From Bacteroidia bacterium (lineage in GTDB: Bacteria; Bacteroidota; Bacteroidia; Palsa-965): a stretch of DNA of 64,000 bases. The notes under the pieces are model-generated. The model had not been told where the DNA came from. It searched no databases and saw only the letters and a program-made list of their open reading frames with translations. Below are positions 40,492 to 52,500 of this stretch, piece after piece (the first letter of the stretch is position 1; every line of letters begins with the position of its first letter). Both the position numbers and the translations under genes were made by a program. The stretch is taken from NCBI GenBank assembly GCA_025454955.1, contig JALONL010000002.1:233856-297855 (forward strand). The letters run 5' to 3'.

Positions 40492-41813
40492 ACAGCTTTA
40501 AAGCCAATCAGCAGCATATCGTCGGTTTGCTCGGGCAATCCGCCACCGGGCAATGGCTGGCTCATCCAGACCATAATGGCTTTTTCAAACGCCTCGCCCT
40601 GCGCTTTCATTGGCAGGTGCGCATGTTGCAGCAATACTTCCTGCAGGCGTTTGTACTTAAACTTCTTACCCTTTGGCCCGCCAAACTGATCGGCAATTCC
40701 ATCGGAAAAAAGATAAAACTGATCGCCGGGCTGCAGGGCTATGCGCCGGGCTGTAAACGGCTTTGTTTCTTCTTCGTAGCGGCCAATGGGCTGTTTATCG
40801 CCTTTAATTATAGTCAGTGCGCCATTGCGGATGAGATACATCGGATGATTGGCTCCCGCAAATTCGATCCAGCCCTCGCGCACATTTACCGCACACATCG
40901 ACATATCCATCCCATCGCGCAAAGCAGTTTCGTGGTAACGCTGCCGCAACGTAAGCAGCAACTCGCTGTTTATATAACTCAGCGCCTCCGCCACACTGTT
41001 TACCGAAGGTGCAGTGCGGGTTTGATTGAGCAACGTATGTCCGATAATGCTCATAAACGCCCCCGGCACACCATGCCCGGTACAATCTACCGCAGCAACA
41101 ACTTTCAGGTGGTGCGACTCAACCTGCCCGGGAGGCGTGGTAGTAACTGATGCGGCCCAGTAGAAATCGCCGCTCACAATATCTTTCGGGCGATAAAACA
41201 CGAAATGCTCGGGAAAAACTTCGCCCAGTTCTTCATCAGTAGGCAGAATTGATTCCTGAATTTTTCGGGCGTAGGTGATGCTGTCGGTAATGTCGCGGTT
41301 CTTCTGCTCAATTTCGGCGGCCTGATGCTGAATTTCCTGCTCCATGCGCAAACGCTCACGAATGTCGCGGGCATAAATTACAATGGCAGGCCGCCCCGCA
41401 AACGGAGCCACACGCGCACTGCACTCTACCGGAAGCGGATTGCCTGCCTTGGTCACCAACGGAAGATCGCTGAAAATTAATCCTTTCTTCTCCCACACAT
41501 CGGCCACCAGCAACGAACTCCGCTCCACATTATGCGGCTCCACCAGATCGAAAAACCGGCGGCCCGAAAGATCTTCCCACCGGTAACCCAGCAGTTTCTC
41601 CGTACCCGGATTCGACTGAAGAATTTTTCCGTCGGCAATATCAATTACCAATATCGCATCATTGGCAAGATCAACTATACTCCTGAAATTATCATATTCG
41701 CTCCCGCGGGATTCCTGCACCGACTGAAGTTTACTCAGCCGCAGCAGCAACACAATAATTGCAGCTATCAGCAATACTACTGTGAAAAGAAACAATACGG
41801 GCCAGCTAATCAT
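40488..41813 (-). CDS. PAS-SpoIIE serine phosphatase (PP2C family), membrane anchored
   Basis: A 441-residue protein: one N-terminal helix (about 5-25), a PAS domain (about 40-155, DAILVIDIADGKILQSN), a coiled-coil linker (about 155-190) and a SpoIIE/RsbU-type phosphatase domain (about 215-438). Metal-binding Asp residues are in PKDIVSGDFYW, VVAAVDCTGHGVPGAFMS and LFSDGIADQFGG. Such proteins dephosphorylate anti-anti-sigma factors or related proteins in partner-switching pathways. The start overlaps the stop of the redoxin gene upstream (ATGA), so translation is probably coupled. No STAS or anti-sigma kinase gene is adjacent. Confidence 0.88.
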   Translation of the reverse strand: MISWPVLFLFTVVLLIAAIIVLLLRLSKLQSVQESRGSEYDNFRSIVDLANDAILVIDIADGKILQSNPGTEKLLGYRWEDLSGRRFFDLVEPHNVERSSLLVADVWEKKGLIFSDLPLVTKAGNPLPVECSARVAPFAGRPAIVIYARDIRERLRMEQEIQHQAAEIEQKNRDITDSITYARKIQESILPTDEELGEVFPEHFVFYRPKDIVSGDFYWAASVTTTPPGQVESHHLKVVAAVDCTGHGVPGAFMSIIGHTLLNQTRTAPSVNSVAEALSYINSELLLTLRQRYHETALRDGMDMSMCAVNVREGWIEFAGANHPMYLIRNGALTIIKGDKQPIGRYEEETKPFTARRIALQPGDQFYLFSDGIADQFGGPKGKKFKYKRLQEVLLQHAHLPMKAQGEAFEKAIMVWMSQPLPGGGLPEQTDDMLLIGFKAV

Positions 41814-42808
41814 AGTGACGAGGCTGAGTCTAGTTGATCAATAATCGGAAAAATAAGTTCGGGATTCAAAAACTCCCCTACCCTGTCGGGACGGGAAACA
41901 TACCTCACTTTTCCGTTTTTATCAATAAGAAATGAGGCGGGCAGCGGAATTCCTTCTTCATATTTCTCGGCAAACTCATTCGCATATTCCTGCAACTGTA
42001 CGCCGTAGCGCATGGCTGTGCGCTGTCCTTCATCGGCCAGCACATTAAAACTCAGTCCGAGCCGCTGCACCATTTCTTTATTTACACCTGTAGGATCAGG
42101 GCCAATGGAAAGCACATGAATATTTTTCTGCTTCAACCGCTCCGCCTCGCGCTGATAGGCCCTGAGCATAATGTGACAGCCGGGACACCAGTCGCCGCGC
42201 ACAAACACCAGCAGCAAATGCCTGTTGCCCCTGAAATCGCTCAGTCGTACTTTGTTCCCGTTCTCATCGGCCAGTTCAAATTCGGGTGCTTCGCTGTTTA
42301 CCGCTACCTGATAGGCTTTCAGATGCGTTGGTTTCAACTGCCTGCTGTCTTTCACTATTCCCCTGAAAATAACCAGTGCAAAAACCAGCACCGGTACCGT
42401 GAATACAAAAGTGTACCACGTATAACCCTGCCACACACCGGCCGCAAAAAAAGCCAGCGAAAAAATCAAAAGCAATGGCTCTAACCAAAGGTGATTGACA
42501 TAACGGAATACTTTAAAAAAAATCATTCGCCCGTAAGTGGCCAGCCCTGCAAACAACATGGCTCCTCCCAGAAAAATCATATTCCATACCTGCTTTTCAC
42601 CCAAAATCACACCCAGCACAATGGCCGAAAGCAAAAGCGAAAACACCTGAATCGGCCCGGTAAATTTCGAGAAATCTTTAGCCGTTATAAAGTAGGCCAC
42701 ACACGCAGCCAGTGCCGCCACATACGCAGGCACACCCGCCCACGCCATAACCAGCGCAGCAGGTGCAAGCACAAGGCTTGTCCATGTGAAATAAGGGCGA
42801 GGATGCAT
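41810..42808 (-). CDS. Membrane redoxin (AhpC/TSA-type) with N-terminal membrane domain
   Basis: A 332-residue protein. Five hydrophobic helices cover residues 8-155. A redoxin domain follows (about 170-325), with the redox pair in FVRGDWCPGCHIMLRAY, then PLPASFLIDKNGKVRY as the late strand. The WCPGC pair resembles both thioredoxin and atypical peroxiredoxins. The domain should lie on the side to which the last helix leads, most likely outside. It is the first gene of an operon with the SpoIIE-type phosphatase (4-nt ATGA overlap), which hints that redox state feeds the phosphatase pathway. Confidence 0.82.
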   Translation of the reverse strand: MHPRPYFTWTSLVLAPAALVMAWAGVPAYVAALAACVAYFITAKDFSKFTGPIQVFSLLLSAIVLGVILGEKQVWNMIFLGGAMLFAGLATYGRMIFFKVFRYVNHLWLEPLLLIFSLAFFAAGVWQGYTWYTFVFTVPVLVFALVIFRGIVKDSRQLKPTHLKAYQVAVNSEAPEFELADENGNKVRLSDFRGNRHLLLVFVRGDWCPGCHIMLRAYQREAERLKQKNIHVLSIGPDPTGVNKEMVQRLGLSFNVLADEGQRTAMRYGVQLQEYANEFAEKYEEGIPLPASFLIDKNGKVRYVSRPDRVGEFLNPELIFPIIDQLDSASSL

Positions 42809-42890
42809 GAAAAAAAAACTGGTGTGTTAAAGGCTTATACGCAAAGAAACCAATTTAAGCCGGTTTGTTTTGCATTAATTTAGCACCCGT

Positions 42891-43511
42891 ATGATTCGCA
42901 ATCTGATATTCGACCTCGGCGGAGTAATTCTGAATCTCGATTTTCAGGCCACCGCCGATGCCTTTCGTGCATTGGGCATGACCAATTTCGATGAACTTTA
43001 TACGCAGGCAAAACAAACCGGCATTTTCGACGAGTTCGACAAAGGACATATTTCACCCGCACAATTTCGCACCGAATTACGCAAACATCTCCCGCCGCAC
43101 ACCAGCGACCAGGCCATTGACCATGCCTGGAATGCCATGCTGCTCAACCTCCCGCCCGAACGCCTCGAACTCCTGCGCGAACTTCGCGGCAAATACAAGC
43201 TCTACCTGCTCAGCAATACCAACGAAATTCATGTGGAAGCATTCTCTGCCTATCTGCAACACACTTTCGGCTTTGCCGATTTTACCGGTTATTTCGATCA
43301 ATGGTATTATTCCTGCCGCATGGGAATGCGCAAACCCGATGAAGAAATTTTTCTGAAAGTATTAAACGATCATCGGCTTAATGCCTCTGAAACAATTTTT
43401 ATCGACGATTCGAAACAACATGTGGAAGGCGCAGCCCGAACAGGCATTCACGCCATCTGGCTGGAGCCGGGACAAACTGTATTTTCGCTGCGCGAACAGG
43501 GTGTTTATTAG
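42891..43511 (+). CDS. HAD-superfamily hydrolase (HAD-IA, YihX-like)
   Basis: A 206-residue cytosolic hydrolase. Motif I is IFDLGGVILNLD, with the nucleophile Asp8; the second Asp of DxD is Gly, as in the DxGG subgroup that includes YihX. Motif II is LLSNTNE, motif III CRMGMRKPDEEIF and motif IV ETIFIDDSKQHVEGA. The cap is the small helical type (about 18-80). Substrates of this group are sugar phosphates or haloacids; not resolved here. It is followed by a strong terminator. Confidence 0.88.
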   Translation: MIRNLIFDLGGVILNLDFQATADAFRALGMTNFDELYTQAKQTGIFDEFDKGHISPAQFRTELRKHLPPHTSDQAIDHAWNAMLLNLPPERLELLRELRGKYKLYLLSNTNEIHVEAFSAYLQHTFGFADFTGYFDQWYYSCRMGMRKPDEEIFLKVLNDHRLNASETIFIDDSKQHVEGAARTGIHAIWLEPGQTVFSLREQGVY

Positions 43512-43525
43512 CCTTTCCTGCAAAT

Positions 43526-43568
43526 AAAAAAGAGAGCCGGTTTCAAAAAACCGGCTCTCTTTTTTTTA
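43526..43568. terminator. Bidirectional intrinsic terminator
   Basis: An 18-bp stem (43526-43543 with 43548-43565) with A run on one side and T run on the other, around CAAA. It lies between the stops of the convergent HAD gene (43511) and the giant adhesin gene (43581). Confidence 0.9.
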
Positions 43569-43580
43569 ACTGAAACTATT

Positions 43581-46500
43581 TTATTGTTTAATTACTTTTT
43601 GTGTGGATGTACCTTCTGCGGTAATCAACGTTAATTGATATACACCTACCGGCAAATCACGCAAACTGATTTCTGTTTGTACACCCGTAAGCTGGAAACT
43701 GCTCAGTTGCTGCCCAAGTGCATTGTACATTACCACAGTTACCGGTTCGCTCCATGCCTGATAAACCAGCGTGAGGCGGTCGTCGGTAGGATTGGGGTAA
43801 AGAGTAAACGAAGTATTACCCGATACCGTTTCTTCCACACCTGCACACGGATCAACATAAATAAGATCGGTAGAAGAATTGGTGCAGCCGGTTGCGGCAT
43901 CTGTCCACGAATAGGTAATCTGAACCAGACCCGAACCCGAGTTAATCGGATCAAACTGTCCGGCCAATACGCCCTGTCCGCTGTAAGTGCCGCCTGCAGG
44001 CTGCCCGCCGGTGAGTATAAACGGAGCTTCGCCGCTGCATACAGTGTCTAAAGGCAGGCTCAGTGTAACCCCCGGAAGCGGATTTACCTGCACAGTCACC
44101 GTGTCGATGCTGCTGCAACCACTGCTGTTTATGCCCGTTACCGTGTAGGTGGTGGTAGCCGAAGGCGAAGTACTTACCGCAGGGCCGCCGAAATTACCGG
44201 GCACCCAGCTATACACATCGGCACCGGCCGCTGAAAGCGTAACCTGATCGCCGGCACAAATTACATTGGTAGTGGCAACGGCATTTACCAGCGGCGATGA
44301 AACCACATTTACAGTAGCCGTAAGCGTAGCCACACAGCCATTGGAATCAGTGCCGGTAACGGTGTACACCGTGGTAGCCGACGGACTCACAGTAAGCGAA
44401 TCGTTGGTGAAACTGCCCGGCTGCCACAGATAAGACTGCGCTCCGCCCGCAACCAGCGTGGCCGATGTGCCCTGACAAATATTGATGCTTTGCGGCTGCA
44501 GGGTTAGCATGGGCGCAGGCAGCACTGTAACAAGCACTGTTGCAGTGCTGCTACAGTTTCCGCTAATGCCGGTTACTGTATAAGTAGTAGTGGCTGCAGG
44601 TGTCACAGAAACTACCGCACCGCTCAGGTTGCCCGGCTGCCAGATATAGGAGCCTGCACCGCCGGCAGTGAGCGTGGTGGATGAACCTGCACAGATGCTG
44701 CTCTGCAACGCACCCGCCGTAACTATCGGCGACGGACTTACCACTACTGTAATGGTGGCAGTAGAAGTACAGTTGCCCGATGTGCCCGTAACTGTGTACG
44801 TAGTAGTAGCCGCAGGACTTACCGTAACCACACTGTCGCTCAGGTTGCCCGGCTGCCAGATAAACGACGAGGCCCCTGTGGCAAACAACTGCGTAGTGGC
44901 TCCCGCACAAATTTGAGTATTGCCGCTAAGCAACACCACCGGCGCAGGAGTTACCGAAACAGTTTGCACGGCTGTGGCACTGCATCCCGCCGCATTCACA
45001 CCCGTTACTGAATATGTGGTGGTGGTAACCGGAGTTACACTCACCGAAGCACCGCTGAGGTTAACCGGCTGCCACGTATAAGACACTGCGCCCGAAGCCG
45101 TAAGCTGTGCACTGTTGCCGGCACATACTACTCCGTCGCCTGTAATGCTTATTACCGGAAGCGCATTTACACCCACCGATACAGATGCCGTATCGGTACA
45201 GCCATTGCTGCCTGTGCCGGTTACGGTGTAGGTGGTGGAAACGGCAGGCGCCACAGTTACTGTGTTTCCGCTCAGGTTGCCCGGCTGCCATACATAGCCC
45301 GATGCGCCACTGGCTGTAAGCTGCATGGTATTACCGGCGCATACACTGCCTCCGCCAAGCACCACTACCACGGGCGAAGTATTGGTTGTTACGGTTACTG
45401 TTTGCGTACCCGTACAGGTGCCGCTGGTGCCTGTTACCGTGTAAGTAGTAGTGGCCACAGGCGATACAATTACACTGCTGCCACTCAGGTTGCCCGGCTG
45501 CCAGGTGTACGACGATGCGCCCGTAGCCGTAAGCGTGGTGCTTGCACCCACACACACACTGCTTTGCGATGCCGAAGCAAACAGCGGCAGCGATGAGTTT
45601 ACTGTAACCGTTACAGTGGCTGTGGAACTGCAACTGCCGTTTACACCGGTAACCGTATAGGTAGTGGTTGATGCAGGTGTAACTGTAATGCTTGAACCAC
45701 TCAGGTTACCCGGCATCCACGTATATGCGGCCGCACCCGACGCAGTGAGCGTGGCAGAACCTCCCGTGCATACCGAGGGCTGCGCTGTGGTAGCCGTTAC
45801 TGTGGGTGTGTTGGAAACAGCAACCGCAAATGTGTGGCTGCCCGTACAGGTTCCGTTCGATCCTGTAACTGTGTAGGTAGTATTGGCAACCGGTGCCACG
45901 GTTATGCTGCTGCCGGTAAAGTTGCCGGGCTGCCAGGTATAACTGCCGGCTCCGCTGGCGGTAAATGTGGCCGGACTGCCTGCACAAATTGTGGCCGGTC
46001 CGGTAACAGATACCGTAGGCGTACTAAGCACGGTTACTGCAAATGTTCCCGTAGCCTGACAGCCTGCTGCATTCACACCGGTTACCGTGTAGGTGGTATT
46101 GCCTGTGGGAATGGTGGTAATGCTGCTTCCGGTTAAGTTGCCCGGCTGCCAGGTATAGCTTACCGCGCCGGTAGCCGAAAGCGTAACTGCGCTGCCTGCA
46201 CACACACTTGAGCTACCTGTTACCGTAATCGGCGCAACAGGATTCACTGTTACCGTTACCGTGGCAGTGGTGCTGCAGCTTCCATCCACGCCGGTTAATG
46301 TGTAAGTGGTGGTAGTCGTGGGCGAAACGCTTACACTGCTGCCACTCAGGTTACCCGGCTGCCAGGTGTACGACGATGCACCCGAAGCTGTAAGCGTGGC
46401 CGAACCGCCCGGACAAACCGCAACCGGCGAAGCCGTGGCAGTAATGGTGGGCGTGGGTGCTACCGTTACGGCTACCGTGGCGGTAGCACTGCAACCTGCA

Positions 46501-49500
46501 GTGGTGCCGGTTACCGTGTAGGTGGTGCTGGATACAGGTGTTACGGTTAATGTATTTCCGGGGAAATTGCCCGGCTGCCAGGTATATGAATTTGCCCCCG
46601 TTGCCGTGAAAGTGGCCGGAGAGCCTGCACATACCGAAGCAGGGCCGGTAGCCGAAACCACCGGAATGGGCTGCACTGTAATGGTTACTGTTTCAGTGGC
46701 CACGCAGCCATTGGCCGAGGTGCCGGTAACCGTGTAGGTAGTGGTGGCCGATGGGGTAAGTGTTACCGCTGCCGTGTTCAGGTTACCCGGCATCCATATA
46801 TATGACAGGGCACCCGAAGCAGTGAGCGTGGTGCTGCTTCCCGAGCAAACCGAGGTAACTCCGCTTACTGTTACCGGCGATGCGGGCGACACAGTTATAG
46901 TTACGGTGGCCGTTGACGAACAGCTTCCGTTTACTCCGGTAACAGTGTAGGTGGTAGTAGCCGTGGGCGTTACACTTACCGATGTGCCGGTTAAGTTGCC
47001 GGGCATCCAGGTGTATGAGGAAGCACCGTTAGCAGTAAGTGTTACCGGTGTACCGCTGCACACGGTGGTTTGCGAGGCCGTGGCGGTAACCGTGGGCGAG
47101 GGCGAAATGCTTACCGCAAATGTTTGTGTGGTCGTGCAGTTTCCATTGCTGCCCGTTACTGTGTAAGTAGTGGCCGAGGTGGGCGATACGGTAATGGTGT
47201 TTCCGGGGAAATTGCCCGGCTGCCACACATAGTTGGCCGCACCTGTGGCAGTAAGTGTGGTGGAACCTCCGGCACAAATTACACTGTTGCCCGTTACCGA
47301 AACCGTGGGCGTGGTTTGCACCGTGAGTGCCACAGTAGCCGTAGCCGCACAACCGCTGGCCGCAGTACCGGTAACTGTATAAGTAGTAGCCGAAACTGGC
47401 GATACACTTACACTGCTGCCGCTAAGGTTGCCGGGCTGCCAGGTGTAGGTGGCCGCGCCGCTGGCCGTAAGTGTTACCGGCGAACCCGTACAGGCCACAG
47501 TTTGCGATGCCGTGGCAGAAACTACAGGCGCAGCATTTACAGTTACTGTTACCGTTTGTGTGGCGCTGCAGCTTCCGGTAGTGCCGGTTATGGTGTAGGT
47601 GGTGGTAGATGCAGGTGTAACCGTTACACTGCTTCCGGTAAGGTTGCCCGGTTGCCAGGTGTAGGTTACCGCACCATTGGCCGTGAGCGTGGTGGGTGAA
47701 CCGGCGCAGAGTGAAGTGGTTCCGCTTATGGTTACGGTGGGCGGATTGATTACCGTAATGGTGGTGGTAGCCGTAGCGGTACAGCCATTGCTGCCGGTGC
47801 CGGTAACAGTGTATGTGGTTGTTGACGGAGGCGTAACCGCAACCGATGCACCGCTCAGGTTGCCGGGCATCCAGTTGTAGGTAACTGCTCCCGTAGCCGA
47901 AAGCGTGGCCGTGGCTCCTGTGCAAATGGTTTGCGCACTGGAAGCAGCCACAGGCGGAAGTGTGTTAACCACTACTGTAATTGTTTGTGTGGCGGTACAG
48001 CTTCCGGTGGTGCCGGTAATGGTGTAGGTAGTGGTGGTAGTGGGCGCAACTGTTACGCTGCCGCCACTGAGGTTACCCGGCTGCCAGAGGTAAGAAGTGG
48101 CCCCCGATGCAGTGAGCGTAGTGGTGCTTCCTGCACAAATGGTGGTGTTGCCGCTCAACACCACAGTGGGTGAGGGATTTACGGTGATACTCACAAAATC
48201 GGTATCGTTGCAGCTTCCGTTGGAACCAATTACGGTGTACGTGGTGGTAACTGCGGGATTTACCGAAACCGTTGCGCCGGTAAGGTTGCCGGGTGTCCAC
48301 AAATAGGTGGCAGCTCCGCTGGCGGTTAAGATGGTGCTGCTTCCCGAGCAAATGGTGGCAACTGATGCCGAAGCATTCACTACCGGCGGTGTGGTTACAG
48401 TTATTGTAATGGTTGATGTGCTTGAGCACGAACCCGAAGTACCCGTAACAGTGTAGGTGGTGGTAGCTGTGGGCGCAACACTGAGTATGGAGCCTGTGGT
48501 ATTGCCCGGCTGCCACACATAAGAACTTGCTCCCGAAGCGGTGAGCGTGACATTGGTGCCCGGACAGATATTGTTTTGCGAAGCAGTGAGCGACACCGAG
48601 CCTGCTGCAATTACAGTTACCGTTACAGAACCTGTGCCGGAACAACCGTTGCTGTTGGTACCGGTTACGGTATAGGTAGTGGTAGCTGTGGGCGATGCGG
48701 TGGGCGACTGAATATTGGAAATATTCAAACTGCCGCCCGGCGACCAGAGGTAACTTGTAGCTCCGGTAGCATTAAGCGTTACCGAACCCGCCTGGCAAAT
48801 GGTGGTTGAAGAAGCCGAAGCCGTAACAGTGGGCAGCGGCAACACCGTAACAGTTACCGTAGCCACCGCCGAACAGGCACCCGAAGTGCCGGTTACCGTG
48901 TAAGTGGTAGTGCCCGACGGAGTAACCGAAACCGAGTTACCGCTAAGGTTGCCCGGCTGCCAGGTGTAACTTGCCGCACCGGTTGCAGTAAGTGTTGTAG
49001 CCGCACCTGCGCATATCGAACCCGATGATGCCGTGGCCGAAACTGCAAAGGCAGAAATCGTAAATATGGCATTGCTCTGATCGGTGCGGGTGTTGTTGGC
49101 GGCATCGGTTACACGTATCAGACAGTTGCTGGATAAGTTGTTGGGTACAGTCCACGTAAACGAGCAGTTGGGGCCGGGCGAAGAGAAGCTGGTGGCCACC
49201 GGCAGCCACGAACTGCCGCCGTTTACCGAATACTCAATGTTATAAACGCCCGATGTGCCCTGTGCGCTCCACTGTATGGTTTGCTGGCTGCAGGCTACCC
49301 AGTTTTCGCCGCCGTTGGGGGCTGTTATCACCACGTTGGCCGTAGAAGATGAAATGGCAAACGTACCATCGCTTATGTCCTGCTTACAGGTGTTCTGGTT
49401 ATCGGTTACACGCACTAAGCAGTTGGTGGAAAGTGTGGCGGGCACTGTCCATGCAAAGGTGTTGGTGGTAATGAGTGTATTGAACACAATCGAAATCCAG

Positions 49501-52500
49501 CTCGAACCTCCGTTTATCGAATAGTCGATGTTGTAGAAGTTCGATACGCCATTCGATGTCCAGGTAATGTTCAGTGTTTGTCCGGCAAATACGGCCACGT
49601 TGTTCGACGGGTTGGTAACAATAATGGCCGGGAACATGGTAAACACGTTGTTGCTGATATCCATTTTGGTGGGCACCGAAGCATCGCTCACACGCACCAG
49701 ACAGATTGTGGAGTTTACGTGCGGAATCGTCCACGAATACGTGCAGTTGGGTCCGCTTGCTGCAAACGAAGTAATTACGGTTACCCAGTTTTGTCCGTTA
49801 TCGAGCGAGTATTCGATGCGGAAGCTGCCCGAAGTTCCGTAGGCCGTCCACGTTACACTCGATACCGTACATCCGCCCCAGTTTTCGCCACCGTTGGGCG
49901 AGGTAACCGTAATGGCTGGTACAATACTGAAATTGACATTGCTTATATCGTTTACGCCCGGGTTGTTGCTGTCGCGTACACGCACGCGGCACTGGTTGCT
50001 GAGTGTGTTGGGTACTGTCCAGTTAAATGAACCCGCAGTAGTATTCACCGCCGAAACAATGTTGGTCCAGGTGGCACCACCATCAACCGAATAGTCGATG
50101 GCCACAAACGGCGAGGTTACAAACTGGCTGGTCCACGTAATGGCATACACACCGCCCACACCCCAAAGTACACTGGTGTTTGGCGAAGTTACCGTAATAA
50201 CGGGAGCCGGTGCCTGAATGGTAAACACGGCATCACTCACATCGCTGCGGCAGGTGGCGTTGGCATCGCGCACCCGCACCAGACATTGTGCGCTGGGGGT
50301 GTTGGGCACGGTCCAGGTATAGTTGGCCGGGCTCGACGAAAAATTGGCCGTGATAATGGACGACCAGGTAGCCCCGTTATCTGTCGAATAATCAATGGCA
50401 AATAACGTGGTTGTACCGCTGTAGGCCCACGAAATGGTGCGCGTGGCCGGGCTGCCCACCTGCCATATTTCGCCGCCGTTGGGCGAAGTAATGGCTACGT
50501 AGGGTACCTGGTTTATGGTAAATACATTGTTGCTGGCATCCAGCACCATGGGGTTGTTTACCGATACCACGCGCACAAGACACTGCGAACTGGTGGGAAT
50601 GTTGTTGGGCACTGTCCAGCTAAACGGACTTGCCGTAACCGTGGTTATGGTTGTCCAGTTGGCGCCATTGTCGGCCGAATATTCAAGCCTGAAATTACCC
50701 GTTACAAACTGGCTGCTCCATGAAATGGAGTATGCGACACAACTGTTCCATATTTCGCCACCGTTTGGACTTGTGAGCGTAATGCCCGGCACAGGAGGCG
50801 CAATAGTAAAGTTCACATTGCTTACATCAGTTATTGTAGTGGGGTTTGCGGTGCTTCGTACACGTACAAGCGCAGTGGTAGAGGGAGTGTTGGGAATGGT
50901 CCAATTCCATCCGCCGGTGCTGGTGTTTATGCTCGACAGCAATGAAATCCATGTGGCACCGTTGTCGATAGAATAATCTATAGACACAAACGGATCGTTT
51001 ACAAACTGGCTTGTCCAGTTTATAGAATATGATTGACCTATAAACCAGGTAACCGCCGTATTGGGCGAGGTAACTGTAATGGTGGGCGTGGGCGGTTGAA
51101 TGGTAAACACGGCATTGCTCTGGTCGGAGCGGCAGGTGTTGTTGGCATCGCGCACACGCACCAAACATTGTGTGCTCGGGGTGTTGGGAATGGCCCAGAC
51201 GTAAGTGGCAGGGCTGGAGAAGAAATTGGTAGTGATAATGCTGTTCCAGGTGGCTCCGTTATCGGTTGAATATTCGAGAGAAAACAATGTGGTGGTGCCG
51301 CTGAATGCCCAGGTAATGGATTGTGAAACGGGGTTGCCCACCTGCCACACTTCGCCGCCGTTGGGCGAGGTAACGGCAATAAACTGAATCTGGTTGATGG
51401 TAAACACGGCATTGCTGGCATCCAGCACAGCCGGGTTGTTTACCGAAACCACACGAATTAAACACTGTGTGCTGGTAGGAATATTGTTGGGCACCTGCCA
51501 GTTGAATGAACTGGCACTGGTAGTTGTGATAGTGGTCCACGTAGCACCATTATCGGTAGAATAATCTATACGGAAATTGCCTGTTACAAACTGACTACTC
51601 CAGGATATGTTGTAGGAAGTACAACTGCTCCATATTTCTCCACCGTTTGGAGAGTTAACGGTAATGGAGGGCACAGGCGTGGCAATGGTAAAGTTCACAT
51701 TGCTCACATCGAAAATGGTGGTGGGGTTTATGGTGCTTCGTACACGCACAAGCGCAGTGGTGGTGGGTGTGTTGGGGATGGTCCAGTTCCAACCGCCGGT
51801 GTTGGTGTTTATGCTCGATACAAGGTTAATCCAGGTAATACCATTATCGGCCGAATACTCAATAGATACAAACGGGTCGTTTACAAACTGGTTGGTCCAG
51901 TTTATAGAATAAGATTGTCCCACAAACCAGGTAACCGCCGTATTGGGCGAGGTAACAGTAATGGTGGGTGTGGGTGCCTGTATGGTAAACACCGCATTGC
52001 TTTGGTCGGCGCGGCAAACGTTGTTTGCATCGCGCACACGTACTAAGCATTGTGTACTCGGTGTGTTGGGAATGGTCCAGACGTAAGTGGCCGGACTGGA
52101 AAAGAAATTGGTAGTGATAATGCTGTTCCAGGTGGCTCCGTTATCGGTAGAATATTCGAGAGAGAACAATGTGGTGGTACCGCTGAACGCCCATGAAATG
52201 GCTTGTGATGCCGGGTTGCCCACCTGCCATACTTCGCCGCCATTTGGCGAGTTTACAGCCACATAAGGCACCTGTACAATGGTAAACACGGCATTGCTGG
52301 CATCCTGCACGGCCGGAGTATTTACCGAAACCACACGTATTAAACATTGTGTGCTGGTAGGAATATTGTTGGGCACCTGCCAGTTGAAGGGGCTTGAGGT
52401 TACAGTGGTTATGGTTGTCCAGGTGGTTCCGTTATCGGCCGAATAATCGAGGCGGAAATTGCCGGTTACAAACTGGCTGGTCCAGGTGATGTTGTAATTC

